Shown in pieces: positions 48,033 to 56,223 of a DNA stretch of 64,000 bases. Position numbers and translations under genes: made by a program. Where the stretch lies: NCBI RefSeq assembly GCF_000757845.1, contig NZ_CP007753.1:1364001-1428000 (forward strand). Direction: 5' to 3'. The notes beneath the pieces were generated by a model. The model worked only from the letters and a program-made list of their open reading frames with translations, searched no databases and was not told where the DNA came from. The stretch is from Prochlorococcus sp. MIT 0604 (GTDB taxonomy: Bacteria > Cyanobacteriota > Cyanobacteriia > PCC-6307 > Cyanobiaceae). Numbering within the stretch: position 1 is the stretch's first letter; every line of letters starts with the position of its first letter.

Positions 48033-48093
48033 CTTATTGATTTGTTACTTATTGATTTGTTACTTATTGATTTGTTATTTAATTGATTTGTTA
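48033..48093. repeat. Four-copy 15-bp tandem repeat
   Basis: The unit CTTATTGATTTGTTA occurs at 48033-48047, 48048-48062 and 48063-48077 with no change, then a 16-base variant at 48078-48093. The last copy touches the stop codon of the minus-strand BaiN gene. Copy number could vary between cells through slippage. Confidence 0.9.
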
Positions 48094-48094
48094 C

Positions 48095-49327
48095 TTAATG
48101 TTTGAGCTTTGAGACTGCCATCCCAGCGATCCATCCACTTGTCCAACAATGTTGAAAATTAAAACCACCTGTGATCCCATCAACATCTAAAACTTCTCCT
48201 GAAAAAAATAATCCTGGACAAATTAAGCTCTCCATACTTTTAAAATTGACTTCATTAATTTTTACGCCTCCAGAAGTAACAAATTCCTCTCCAAATTGTC
48301 CTTTGCCCGAAATTATATATTTATCCTTCATTAGAATATTTATCATTTTCTCTCTTTCATCCGCCAGTAAATCACCCCACTTTTTCTCTTTTTCAATACC
48401 TATTTTATTTAATAAAAAAATCCATAATCTTTTTGTTAATAGTGGAACAGGTCTACTGTTAATTAGATTCACCTTACCTTTATTTAATCTTAAATAGTTA
48501 ACTTTTTCTTTTAACTCCTCATAACTTAAAGCAGACCATTTAATGATTAGATTAAATTTATATTTTTGGCTATAAAGTTCCCTTGCTGCAATTGATGAAA
48601 GTTTTAATACTACTGGTCCACTAAAACCCCAATGTGTTATCAGTAAATCACCTCTATTTTGAAAATTCTTATTTTTTAATTTAATTTCTATATCTATGCC
48701 CTTTATCGATACCCCACTACATTCATCCAAATTTGGTTCTTTTGTAGCAAAAGTAAAAAGCGATGGTACAGGTTTAACAATGTTATGTCCAAGATTTTGA
48801 GCTAATTTATATCCGCTTGGATTACCTCCAGTTGAAAGAATAATATTTTTTGAAGTTACCTTTGCTTTTTTAAGACTAAAAATATTGAATATATTATCTG
48901 GAGTTTTTGAAATTTCTTTTACAAAAAATTTTGTTATTATCTCTACATTTTTTGATAAAGCACTTTTTCTCAAACAATCAATAACATCCGAAGAAGAGTT
49001 AGACACTGGGAATACTCTCAGATCTTCCTCAATTTTTAATTTTAACCCTTTTTTCTCAAACCAATCATATACATCTCCAGCAGCAAAACGATTAAATGAT
49101 TCCAAGAGCTTAATTCCACCTCTGGGGTAATTCTCAATTAGTTCATTAGGTATCCATGTCGCATTAGTGACGTTACATCTCCCCCCTCCACTAATCCTTA
49201 CTTTCTCCATAAGTTTTGAAGTGCCTTCAAGAATTATTATTTTTTTTACTCCATTTTCAGCAGCAGTTATTGCTGTCATAAAACCAGCTGCACCGCCTCC
49301 TACAACTGCTAAATCAAAAGGTTCCAA
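48095..49327 (-). CDS. BaiN/HI0933-type NAD(P)/FAD-dependent oxidoreductase
   Basis: A 410-residue flavoprotein. FAD-binding GxGxxG: AVVGGGAAGFMTAI (9-22); the RISGGGRCNVTNA motif lies near 46-58; GGNPSGYKLAQNLGH and THWGFSGPVVLKLSS are family features, and the C-terminal GEVLDVDGITGGFNFQHCWTSGW-type end is shown by key DVDGITGGFN. Function unknown in cyanobacteria. The stop is followed by tandem repeats. Confidence 0.92.
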   Translation of the reverse strand: MEPFDLAVVGGGAAGFMTAITAAENGVKKIIILEGTSKLMEKVRISGGGRCNVTNATWIPNELIENYPRGGIKLLESFNRFAAGDVYDWFEKKGLKLKIEEDLRVFPVSNSSSDVIDCLRKSALSKNVEIITKFFVKEISKTPDNIFNIFSLKKAKVTSKNIILSTGGNPSGYKLAQNLGHNIVKPVPSLFTFATKEPNLDECSGVSIKGIDIEIKLKNKNFQNRGDLLITHWGFSGPVVLKLSSIAARELYSQKYKFNLIIKWSALSYEELKEKVNYLRLNKGKVNLINSRPVPLLTKRLWIFLLNKIGIEKEKKWGDLLADEREKMINILMKDKYIISGKGQFGEEFVTSGGVKINEVNFKSMESLICPGLFFSGEVLDVDGITGGFNFQHCWTSGWIAGMAVSKLKH

Positions 49328-49512
49328 AAACTGATTATTTAATATGCTTCAATCTGATAATAGCAAGGAGTTATAAAGAAAAATTATTCCAAAAACCATA
49401 AAAAAAGAAATAAAAAACTTAAAAACTACTTAATAAATAGCTGCAATTCAATAATTTTTAAATTTCTAAAAAAATCAACGCAGTCGTTATTTTTATGCTT
49501 TAAGTTTATTAC

Positions 49513-49749
49513 ATGAGTCTAGTATTTTCTTACGTTAAATATTCTGAGGCCAGTTTTCCTATGACTGGTCAATATTCGGCTCTTCTTTTAATAACTTCTG
49601 TTATTTGGGTTTTACTTTGGTTTGGATATAGACAAAATAAGATAAATGATGAGATCAAGAAAAAAGAAAAAGAAGAAAGAATTAATGCGAAAGTTAAAAG
49701 AAGAAAGAAATTAGAGAGTTTGTACCCTAGTAATAAAAAAACTGTTTAA
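49513..49749 (+). CDS. 78-residue single-span protein, unknown
   Basis: One membrane span (about 22-39, SALLLITSVIWVLLWFGY) with a long highly basic and charged C-terminal tail (KKKEKEERINAKVKRRKKLE) forming a probable coiled helix. A very small gene (49772-49870) follows. It is the first of a run of short proteins. Confidence 0.6.
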   Translation: MSLVFSYVKYSEASFPMTGQYSALLLITSVIWVLLWFGYRQNKINDEIKKKEKEERINAKVKRRKKLESLYPSNKKTV

Positions 49750-49771
49750 AATAAGTTTCTTTTAAGTAAAT

Positions 49772-49870
49772 ATGAAAAAAATTAATTTCAAATCATTAAT
49801 ACAGTACTTACCTGGGATTTTGATTCTTATTTATGTATTCTTTTTAGCATTTACTCAATTTATAAAATAA
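49772..49870 (+). CDS. 32-residue membrane peptide
   Basis: ATG to TAA, 32 residues: basic start (MKKINFKS) then a hydrophobic helix (LPGILILIYVFFLAFTQF). Size and composition resemble the tiny thylakoid proteins of photosynthetic complexes, but no known one matches. It lies 22 bases after the previous gene and 21 before the EamA gene. Confidence 0.5.
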   Translation: MKKINFKSLIQYLPGILILIYVFFLAFTQFIK

Positions 49871-49891
49871 AATTTTTAAAAATTATTCGTT

Positions 49892-50764
49892 TTGATTGGA
49901 ATCCTTTCTGCTTTTGGAGCTGCTACATCTTGGACATATGCATGCTTTATTTGGCGCTCACAAACTCAAAAATATAAATCAATAGATATTAATTTAATAA
50001 AAAATATAATAGCTTTTTTAATTTTTATACCTACTTTTTTCAATCTAAGTTCTACAACTGAATTTAAATACATATTAATCCTGCTAATTAGTGGAATAAT
50101 AGGTATTGGTTTAGGTGATACTTTCTACCTAAAGTCATTACAAACAATTGGCACAAGAAAAACTCTATCTATAGAAACTCTTTCTCCGTTAATGGCTGCT
50201 TTGTCAGGGGAAATTTTTATTAATGAAAATTTAACAACTAAATCTTGGGTTGGAATAATCATAGTATCGATTTCGCTATTCATAATTCTCAAAAAAGGTA
50301 ACGATTTTCAAGGAGGAACCTCCACTTTCTCAGAAAAAAATAACTTTAAGATTTTTGCTTTTCCTTTTTTATCAGTTTTATGTGCTGTTCTTGGAGGTCT
50401 TTTTTCAAGGATGGTTTTTCTTCAAAGCAATTTATCTCCTTTCCTTACCACTGAAATAAGATTATTAGGTGCAATAATTTTTTTGGTTAGTCTAAAAGGT
50501 TTTAGAATTAATTTTTTCTTGAAAAACATAGAGAAACAACAACAAAGAAGATTTTTGCTCTCAATACTTCTTGGAACAAATATAGGAATATTGCTACAAC
50601 AAGTTGTTTTTAAAACCCTTCCCATAGGAGTAGGATGGGCTTTATTAAGCACATCTCCAGTAATTTCTTTATTTTTTGCTAAGAATGAGGAAAGAGAAAT
50701 TACCAAAAAAATAATATTTTTTACTTGTTTTTTATTTTTTGGCTTGACATTAATAATTCTTTAA
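49892..50764 (+). CDS. EamA/DMT-family transporter
   Basis: A 290-residue membrane protein with about ten spans in two EamA repeats (1-133, 150-290). The first has the LGDTFYLKSLQTIGTRKTLSIETLSPL pattern; the second keeps VFKTLPIGVGWALLSTSPVISLFFAKNEERE, shown here by key GWALLSTSPVI. TTG start. Substrate not predictable; family members export amino acids or metabolites. Confidence 0.88.
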   Translation: MIGILSAFGAATSWTYACFIWRSQTQKYKSIDINLIKNIIAFLIFIPTFFNLSSTTEFKYILILLISGIIGIGLGDTFYLKSLQTIGTRKTLSIETLSPLMAALSGEIFINENLTTKSWVGIIIVSISLFIILKKGNDFQGGTSTFSEKNNFKIFAFPFLSVLCAVLGGLFSRMVFLQSNLSPFLTTEIRLLGAIIFLVSLKGFRINFFLKNIEKQQQRRFLLSILLGTNIGILLQQVVFKTLPIGVGWALLSTSPVISLFFAKNEEREITKKIIFFTCFLFFGLTLIIL

Positions 50765-50841
50765 TCACTGAGTTAATGTAAAAAATACTCATGTTAATAG
50801 AAATCAGATTAAGTAAAATTACCCTATAAGTACTCAAAAAA

Positions 50842-50958
50842 ATGAAAATTTTAAAGAAAAAAAGAATCGGCACATTGGAAGTTTATTTTATTTTTCTAAG
50901 CTGCATTTATGCAGGCTTTATAGGTTATAAATCTCTATTAAATATTTTATTTACTTAG
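50842..50958 (+). CDS. 38-residue single-span peptide
   Basis: ATG to TAG, 38 residues. A Lys-rich start (MKILKKKRIG) then one hydrophobic segment (LEVYFIFLSCIYAGFIGYKS). It fills a gap between the EamA gene and the convergent 50961-51095 ORF, ending two bases before it. Confidence 0.5.
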   Translation: MKILKKKRIGTLEVYFIFLSCIYAGFIGYKSLLNILFT

Positions 50959-50960
50959 AA

Positions 50961-51095
50961 TTAATTAATTCTTTCTAATGATTTAATCAACTTACCTCCA
51001 TCTTGGTCATCATCATCATTTGAAGCAAAAAATAAAAAAAATATCCCTAGAGAAGCTATAGATAGCGAAATTGACAATACAGAAAGCTCATCCAT
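50961..51095 (-). CDS. 44-residue membrane peptide with DDxDGG tail
   Basis: ATG to TAA, 44 residues: hydrophobic helix (about 4-24, LSVLSISLSIASLGIFFLFF) then an acidic motif NDDDDQDGGKLI and a basic tail. The acid-Gly motif is nearly identical to that of the protein at 52231-52410, so the two probably belong to one family. The acidic head could bind a cation or a lumenal partner. No family name is known to me. Confidence 0.55.
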   Translation of the reverse strand: MDELSVLSISLSIASLGIFFLFFASNDDDDQDGGKLIKSLERIN

Positions 51096-51240
51096 AAATT
51101 AGAAATTTTTTCTATGATAAACGAAAAAAAATAAAAGATAGTAAAGAAATACACATTCTCGAAAATAAAATTTTCTTTATTTGTAAAATAAAAAAACACA
51201 TCCGAAGTATTTCTTGAATGTTCTGATATCTTCCCCCTAT

Positions 51241-51486
51241 AGTGCAAGCTTAATAATTCAGTATGGAATAAAGAGTTGGCTTATTTAGGAATGTGAGCCA
51301 AGCTAATTTCAATGGAATTACGATGATAAGTAAATTAGCTTAGTTATTGAAGGTCAAGCGAAAATAAGTACCCGAAACGGAGACATATTCGTGATTAAAG
51401 CTGGAGATCTAGTTGAGTTTCCTGCTGGACTTTACTTCAAATGGGAGGTAACCAAAAGTATTAAAAAAAATTTATCGATTGGGTAG
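51241..51486 (+). pseudogene. Decayed cupin_3 (DUF861) gene
   Basis: One reading frame reads GIKSWLI-stop-ECEPS-stop-FQWNYDDK-stop-ISLVIEGQAKISTRNGDIF, then VIKAGDLVEFPAGLYFKWEV and SIKKNLSIG before the final stop at 51484-51486. This is the cupin_3 pattern (W..WE.EPS.F.W.YD..E..YVLEG ... GDLV.FP.GL...W.V). The in-frame stops at 51286 (TAG), 51304 (TAA) and 51331 (TAA) fall where consensus would have Trp, Glu and Glu, each one base away. The end is intact. The 5' limit is approximate. Confidence 0.7.
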
Positions 51487-51580
51487 CTAAATTAAAAAAA
51501 AGATTTTTTCTTTCTTTACTGTTAAGTCAATGCAGATAAAATATGGTTAATAAATAATTTTCAAAAGGGAAACTAATATT

Positions 51581-51751
51581 ATGCCTTTTACCGATCAAGA
51601 ATATTTTGAGGTTATCGAAAAAAACGAAATAGTAAAAAAGGCCTTTGAAAATATTAAGCAAATTTGCATTGATTTACAAAAAGAAACGAATTGTCCTGAA
51701 GAGGATCTAGAAGATTTTCTTGAGTTTATTTCTAAACAATGGAATAAGTAA
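51581..51751 (+). CDS. 56-residue acidic helical protein
   Basis: ATG to TAA, 56 residues: MPFTDQEYFEVIEKNEIVKK then AFENIKQICIDLQKETNCPEEDLEDFLEFISKQWNK, seen as one helical domain with two Cys. A purine-rich GGGAAAC precedes the ATG by about nine bases. Soluble, no membrane span. No family recognised. Confidence 0.6.
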   Translation: MPFTDQEYFEVIEKNEIVKKAFENIKQICIDLQKETNCPEEDLEDFLEFISKQWNK

Positions 51752-51816
51752 TAATTAACAAGCCTTTTTAAACACTAAATTTAAAATTTCAATTTAGTTT
51801 TCTGACAGAATAAGTT

Positions 51817-51948
51817 CTAATCTAATTCTTTTTTTGGTTTTGTATTTATGCTGGAAGTTTCCTTAGCAGCAGAAACAAAGAAAAAGAAGCCTACAATTCC
51901 TGATATACCAAATATTGCAGCCAAAGGATCAAAAGTGAAAGAAAACAT
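51817..51948 (-). CDS. 43-residue single-span peptide
   Basis: I start it at the ATG at 51948 (MFSFTFDPLAAIFGISGIVG), since the 17 residues upstream in the same frame look like chance. One hydrophobic helix (about 8-27) then a Lys-rich tail (AAKETSSINTKPKKELD). The size and FDPLAAIFGISG start look like small thylakoid proteins. Confidence 0.55.
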   Translation of the reverse strand: MFSFTFDPLAAIFGISGIVGFFFFVSAAKETSSINTKPKKELD

Positions 51949-52230
51949 AGAATTTATAAAATCAAGATAAATAATAGTTTTTGAATCAGAATTGTACAAT
52001 TATTGTTAAGTATAAAAAATAACAATTGCGCGATTCATTATGTCATTATCAGTTTCTCATTAGGTTCAATAAAATTATTATTCAAATTCATATTGAAGAA
52101 TAAAAATATCAATACATACCAAAGATCTATTCGTTTGAAAGAGAAAAGTTTTTAAAAATATTTATAGAAATATTGAATTCCACTACCTAAAGTATCCACA
52201 ATTGTTGTTTCTTTAGATTAATATCAATTT

Positions 52231-52410
52231 ATGACAGATCTATATTCAGCTTCTTCCTCAGTAAGTCCTTTTACAGCAATACTATGGTGTTTTTACCCAA
52301 TAGCTGTACTAGTAATTATTGAATTACTACTTGGAGGTGGGTTTGATGATGATAACGACGATCAAGATGGCGGAATGCTTATACCTGCTTACTCTAGATC
52401 TAACGTTTGA
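52231..52410 (+). CDS. 59-residue membrane peptide with DDDNDDQDGG motif
   Basis: ATG to TGA, 59 residues. One membrane helix (about 14-34, FTAILWCFYPIAVLVIIEL), then GGGFDDDNDDQDGGMLIPAY and a polar tail. The DDQDGGxLI core is the same as in the protein at 50961-51095. The pair may form one functional unit, with a charged, possibly metal-binding, membrane-proximal patch. Confidence 0.6.
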   Translation: MTDLYSASSSVSPFTAILWCFYPIAVLVIIELLLGGGFDDDNDDQDGGMLIPAYSRSNV

Positions 52411-52457
52411 TACTATATTAAGTCTAAAATTAAAAACTTCTATTCAAGCTCAGTAAA

Positions 52458-52598
52458 TTGACTGACTATTTTAATTCAACTTTCATACCCTTAATAATAC
52501 TTACTTTCCTTATCATTTATTTTTTCTCTTGGCTTGTCTTAAAAACCCATAAAGAAGGTAGAAAAGCTCTAACAGAAATAAATGAGGATAGATCATAA
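52458..52598 (+). CDS. 46-residue single-span peptide
   Basis: TTG-started, 46 residues: one hydrophobic helix (about 9-28, FIPLIILTFLIIYFFSWLVL) and a charged tail KTHKEGRKALTEINEDRS. It lies 47 bases after the DDQDGG gene on the same strand. Confidence 0.45.
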   Translation: MTDYFNSTFIPLIILTFLIIYFFSWLVLKTHKEGRKALTEINEDRS

Positions 52599-52840
52599 AT
52601 ATAAAAAAGTTCCAAAATTCAAAAGTTTGTAGAGTCCTTTATCGCTTACTTTTAAAAGGTTTCCTAACTTAAATAAATATTCCTAATAAATAACGACTTT
52701 TACTTATGAAAGTTTGAGAAATCATAAAGAAACCAAATAAATATTAGAATCTGTGAAATTGTTAGGTTTAACAACTACATATTGATTGATATCCTTTTAT
52801 TTATAAAAGGCTTTGTCTTTGTAGTTACCTTGATAAAAAA

Positions 52841-52936
52841 ATGCATCTAAATTCTTTACTTTATATTTGTTCTATATCTTTATTCATTTATGTAATGGCG
52901 CTATTTTGGAGAGACTTGCCAAATCAAAAAAAGTAA
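52841..52936 (+). CDS. 31-residue membrane peptide
   Basis: ATG to TAA, 31 residues: one helix (LLYICSISLFIYVMALFW), then RDLPNQKK. Very short, similar in build to photosystem low-molecular-mass subunits, but no match is known to me. The 240 bases before it (52599-52840) show no gene. Confidence 0.4.
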   Translation: MHLNSLLYICSISLFIYVMALFWRDLPNQKK

Positions 52937-53019
52937 ATAAATAATTAATATTAATTTTGTTGCTTATCAAAATAAATTGAGTTATTAATTTAATATTGGA
53001 TTTAAATTTTTTTATATAA

Positions 53020-53187
53020 ATGCTGCAAGAATCTTCAAACAACAACAACAAAAATATATTCTCAGAAGCTACAAGTATTTCAAAAGAAAAGATGATTTGC
53101 AAAGACGGATTCTGTTCATTACCAAATCAAGATGAGATCCCTAAAAAAGATTCAAATGATATGAATTTATTTGATCCTATTAGGTAA
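53020..53187 (+). CDS. 55-residue soluble peptide with CxxxxC motif
   Basis: ATG to TAA, 55 residues: Asn-rich start, then MICKDGFCSLPNQDEIPKKD with Cys at 27 and 32, and a FDPIR end. The two cysteines spaced by four residues may form a redox or metal pair. The minus-strand ORF over the same bases is a shadow. Confidence 0.5.
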   Translation: MLQESSNNNNKNIFSEATSISKEKMICKDGFCSLPNQDEIPKKDSNDMNLFDPIR

Positions 53188-53254
53188 ATAAATAACATTT
53201 TGATAAATTGAAGATTAAATTGATAATGTTAAATTCTTTAAATTTTTTAAATTT

Positions 53255-53590
53255 ATGCTTAATGACTTTTTAAACGCATATAAAGAGTTTTGGATTAAAG
53301 CTACAGAATTCAAAGGATACACATCTAGATCAGACTGGTGGTTAGTTCAATTAGCGAATTTTATAATTTCTTTACTAACTATCCCAATTTTTTTAAAGAC
53401 GTTCGGTTTTAATGCCTATGGAATAGTTTGTATCATTCCTCAAATAGCTATTGATATAAGAAGAATAAGAGATTTTGGAAAAGATTGGAAATGGATCTTT
53501 ATTAATTTAATACCTATCTTCGGATGGATCTTGTGGTTCATCTGGTTAGGCTTTGGAAAGACTGGTAATGGGAAAAATAAACTTATATAG
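53255..53590 (+). CDS. DUF805-family membrane protein
   Basis: A 111-residue protein with three hydrophobic spans. The N-terminus NAYKEFWIKATEFKGYTSRSDWW holds the family F-R/S-S-R-x-D-W-W pattern, later IDIRRIRDFGKDWKWIFINLIPIFG. Some family members are sensor or osmotic components; the function is unknown. It ends four bases before the convergent gene. Confidence 0.82.
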   Translation: MLNDFLNAYKEFWIKATEFKGYTSRSDWWLVQLANFIISLLTIPIFLKTFGFNAYGIVCIIPQIAIDIRRIRDFGKDWKWIFINLIPIFGWILWFIWLGFGKTGNGKNKLI

Positions 53591-53593
53591 AAA

Positions 53594-53917
53594 TTAACTC
53601 TTTATTTTTTTCTTTTTTTTAAAATCTACAAATCTTATCTTGTTTCTTAACTCTATTTGTTTGTCAATAATTCTAAACACATGCATCTCACATTCTGTTA
53701 ATTTAAGAAACTGATCGAGTGTATCTTTATCTTCTTCATCAAAATTCTCGAAAACTTCTGAAATAGCAATACTATTTCTAGTGATAAAATCCTCTGCAAC
53801 ATCTCGAGGACTCATGCCTGATTCAAAATCCTGAAAAGCTTCATAAGAATTAAGTTCTCTCGTTAACCAATTAAACCATGGTTCATTATTATGTTTTTTA
53901 TTTATGATTTTCTTCAT
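53594..53917 (-). CDS. Small acidic helical protein, family A copy 2
   Basis: A 107-residue soluble protein paralogous to that at 42849-43115: both share W-F-x-W near the start, SGMSPRDVAEDFITRNSIAI-type segment (versus KGLTPSQIAERFVNENHD) and LKLTECEMHVFRI (versus MKLSESELHILKY). It adds a basic N-terminus and a Lys-rich tail. It lies opposite DUF805 and converges with it. Function unknown. Confidence 0.6.
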   Translation of the reverse strand: MKKIINKKHNNEPWFNWLTRELNSYEAFQDFESGMSPRDVAEDFITRNSIAISEVFENFDEEDKDTLDQFLKLTECEMHVFRIIDKQIELRNKIRFVDFKKKKKIKS

Positions 53918-54125
53918 AAAAAAATTTTTTACTAATTTAATAATTATTAATTATTGATTCTTTGACAGCTGTACAATTACTTATTTTAAAATTTAATTAA
54001 AGATAAACCCTATTTATCTTTCACAAAATAACTAGCATAATTCACCATAAAATTGCTAAAGAATAAGTATTTATTACTCATTTTTTGTTTAGTAGATAGC
54101 TAGAATTAACTTTATTTAAAGTACA

Positions 54126-54344
54126 TTGTCGATTCCATTTTATGACTTTCCTTCATCTCCAATTTTAATTATTGGTGCTGGTGGTATTGCAGTAGCGATA
54201 GCAGTTTTTTTTGTCTCTTACCAAAAATATTTTAATTCTCCTTTGAACAAAGAGCTTGCAGAAAAGAAAAAAGCCTTAATTAAAGAACAAAAAGAATTAA
54301 ATGAAAGATTAGAAAAAATAGATCAAGATTTAAAAAATTTATAA
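54126..54344 (+). CDS. 72-residue single-span protein with coiled coil
   Basis: TTG-started, 72 residues: one membrane helix (about 11-29, PILIIGAGGIAVAIAVFFVS), then a Lys/Glu/Leu coiled coil (KELAEKKKALIKEQKELNER). The helix-plus-coil build suits a membrane-tethered organiser. The 208 bases before it hold a 9-bp inverted repeat at 53999-54021. Confidence 0.55.
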   Translation: MSIPFYDFPSSPILIIGAGGIAVAIAVFFVSYQKYFNSPLNKELAEKKKALIKEQKELNERLEKIDQDLKNL

Positions 54345-54427
54345 AAAAAACACTTATAGAAATGAGTTAATGATCTCGAATTCAAGACCTTAATTTTTTA
54401 ATAAGGAATTATGGTCTATAAGAGGTT

Positions 54428-54583
54428 ATGGATAAAGATCATCTTATTGAGTTAATTTCTAATAGCCTTCTTTACGAGAGTAAAAATTCAGACTCTACTA
54501 AAAATCTTAGTGACTTTAAAAATTACTTAGAAAGATTAAATCTAGATCAATTGAGAACTATGTCTAAAGAATTTATTCTTTAG
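54428..54583 (+). CDS. 51-residue helical protein
   Basis: ATG to TAG, 51 residues, soluble and Asn/Leu/Asp-rich: MDKDHLIELISNSLLYESKN then LSDFKNYLERLNLDQLRTMS. The L-x-x-L-N-L-D-Q-L helix looks like an oligomer interface. No family known. Confidence 0.5.
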   Translation: MDKDHLIELISNSLLYESKNSDSTKNLSDFKNYLERLNLDQLRTMSKEFIL

Positions 54584-54663
54584 TATGCTTATTAAAATAT
54601 TTTATTGTTTAGTAAATAACTTATACTCTTTAAAATCATTATTATCAAGAAAATAAGAAAAAT

Positions 54664-55770
54664 ATGCTTAAAATAAATAGAAGTGATTTTTTAATAAAGC
54701 CATTTCTAAAAAAAAATAATTTTAGAGCTTCTTATCAAATTATTTCCACTATCTTCCCAATAATTTCTATTTGGTTAATCGTCTACCAGATAATAAATCA
54801 ACCCTCTTCATTACTTATAAAAGGATTTCTATTAATTCCTACTATAGTTCTTCTAACTCTTTTCTCTTCTCGAACATTCTCATTAATGCATGATTGCGGT
54901 CATAATTCTCTTTTTACAAAACCCAAATTAAACCGCTTTTTTGGATTTTTGCTTGGATTGGTGAATGGGATCCCCCAGAAATCATGGTCAATTGATCATG
55001 CATTTCATCATAGAAATAATGGAAACTGGGAAATTTATAAAGGCCCAATAGATGTTTTAAGTCTTGAAGAATATAATAACCTTACAAAAAGAGATCAAAG
55101 ATTTTATAAAGTAAGTCGTAACTGGATAATGCTTTTTCCTGGAGGCTTTTATTACTTAGTTTTAAAACCTAGATTAGGACTGGTTATTATTATTTTTAAT
55201 TTCACTAAAGATATATTAGAAGAGACTTTTGCAAAAATTAAAAACAGAGAACTTTCTAAACTATTAACTATTAATTCAAGGTTCAAACCCCCTTTTTCTG
55301 ATTATGGAAATAATTTCAGTGAGCTCTTTGAATTAATAATAAATAACATAGTAGTCATAATAGGGTGGACTTTCATGAGTAAATGGTTGGGTTTAGCTTT
55401 TTTCTTATCATTTTATTCCCTAGTATTAACCCTATCAGCCGCAATTTTAATATGTATTTTTTTCGTCCAACATAACTATGCAAATGCGTATGCTAAAAAT
55501 ACAAAAAATTGGGATATCCTCGATGGAGCGATTTTGGGAAGCAGCAATTTAGATATACCTAATTGGCTAAATTGGTTTCTAGCAGACATCTCTTTCCACA
55601 GCATTCATCATCTGTCTGAAAGAATTCCAAATTATAACTTAAGAGCTTGTCATAAAGCGAATATTCATTTGCTTCATCAATCAAAGTTCTTAAAATTAAG
55701 CGATTTTTCAAATTGCTTTAAATATATTATTTGGGATAATAAGAACGAAAAATTAATCCCGCTAGGTTAA
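54664..55770 (+). CDS. Fatty acid desaturase-type membrane di-iron protein
   Basis: A 368-residue membrane protein with the three histidine boxes: HDCGH (76-80), HAFHH (112-116) and HSIHH (312-316). Hydrophobic spans flank them as in desaturases and carotenoid hydroxylase/ketolase relatives. The first box HDCGH and the HRNNG after box two resemble the DesA/ketolase group. It is not close in sequence to the second desaturase at 57336-58502. Ferredoxin is the likely electron donor. Confidence 0.82.
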   Translation: MLKINRSDFLIKPFLKKNNFRASYQIISTIFPIISIWLIVYQIINQPSSLLIKGFLLIPTIVLLTLFSSRTFSLMHDCGHNSLFTKPKLNRFFGFLLGLVNGIPQKSWSIDHAFHHRNNGNWEIYKGPIDVLSLEEYNNLTKRDQRFYKVSRNWIMLFPGGFYYLVLKPRLGLVIIIFNFTKDILEETFAKIKNRELSKLLTINSRFKPPFSDYGNNFSELFELIINNIVVIIGWTFMSKWLGLAFFLSFYSLVLTLSAAILICIFFVQHNYANAYAKNTKNWDILDGAILGSSNLDIPNWLNWFLADISFHSIHHLSERIPNYNLRACHKANIHLLHQSKFLKLSDFSNCFKYIIWDNKNEKLIPLG

Positions 55771-55780
55771 TAATTAAAAC

Positions 55781-55933
55781 CTAATTAAACCTTCTTCTTA
55801 ACTTTCTTTTAAGGGGAATACTGCTATATGCATGAGTACCAATAGATGGAGGTAAGTCATTTTTTAAAGGATGCATAAAAGCGTTTGCCATACTCTCTAA
55901 CATTTTCGAAAGCCAATTAATTGCTGATTTCAT
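55781..55933 (-). CDS. 50-residue peptide, unknown
   Basis: ATG to TAG on the minus strand, 50 residues: MKSAINWLSKMLESMANAFM then HPLKNDLPPSIGTHAYSSIP and an Arg/Lys-rich end (LKRKLRRRFN). It has an amphipathic N-terminal helix, a proline-glycine centre and a basic tail. It converges with the desaturase gene (10 bases). Confidence 0.6.
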   Translation of the reverse strand: MKSAINWLSKMLESMANAFMHPLKNDLPPSIGTHAYSSIPLKRKLRRRFN

Positions 55934-55986
55934 TTGAAAATCTAAAAAGTGTACTTTTTTATCATCTAACTAAATTACTGAAAAGT

Positions 55987-56012
55987 AAATCAGTCTTTAT
56001 GCTGATTTTTTT
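55987..56012 (+). terminator. Hairpin with T tract
   Basis: AAATCAG and CTGATTT form a perfect 7-bp stem around an 8-base loop, followed by a T run. It lies upstream of a minus-strand small gene and past the desaturase, so it may stop plus-strand read-through. Confidence 0.5.
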
Positions 56013-56223
56013 GGAAGATTACCTTACACAAGGTATATTAAATAATTAAAAATATTTTTCTTTTACTCTTTCAAAATGAAAAATATTACTACCTTTTTGA
56101 AGGTATAAGAGGTGCAAAATAAATTTAGGAAATAATACTTATTTTTTCTAATTGACTTAATAAAGCAAATTTTTGAACATCATTTCATGCTATATCTCTA
56201 TTCCAAATTAATTTAACAATATT

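Noticed and set aside
52884-53102. Minus-strand ORF of 72 codons
   Set aside because: It is antisense to the 55-residue plus-strand gene with a better start and composition.
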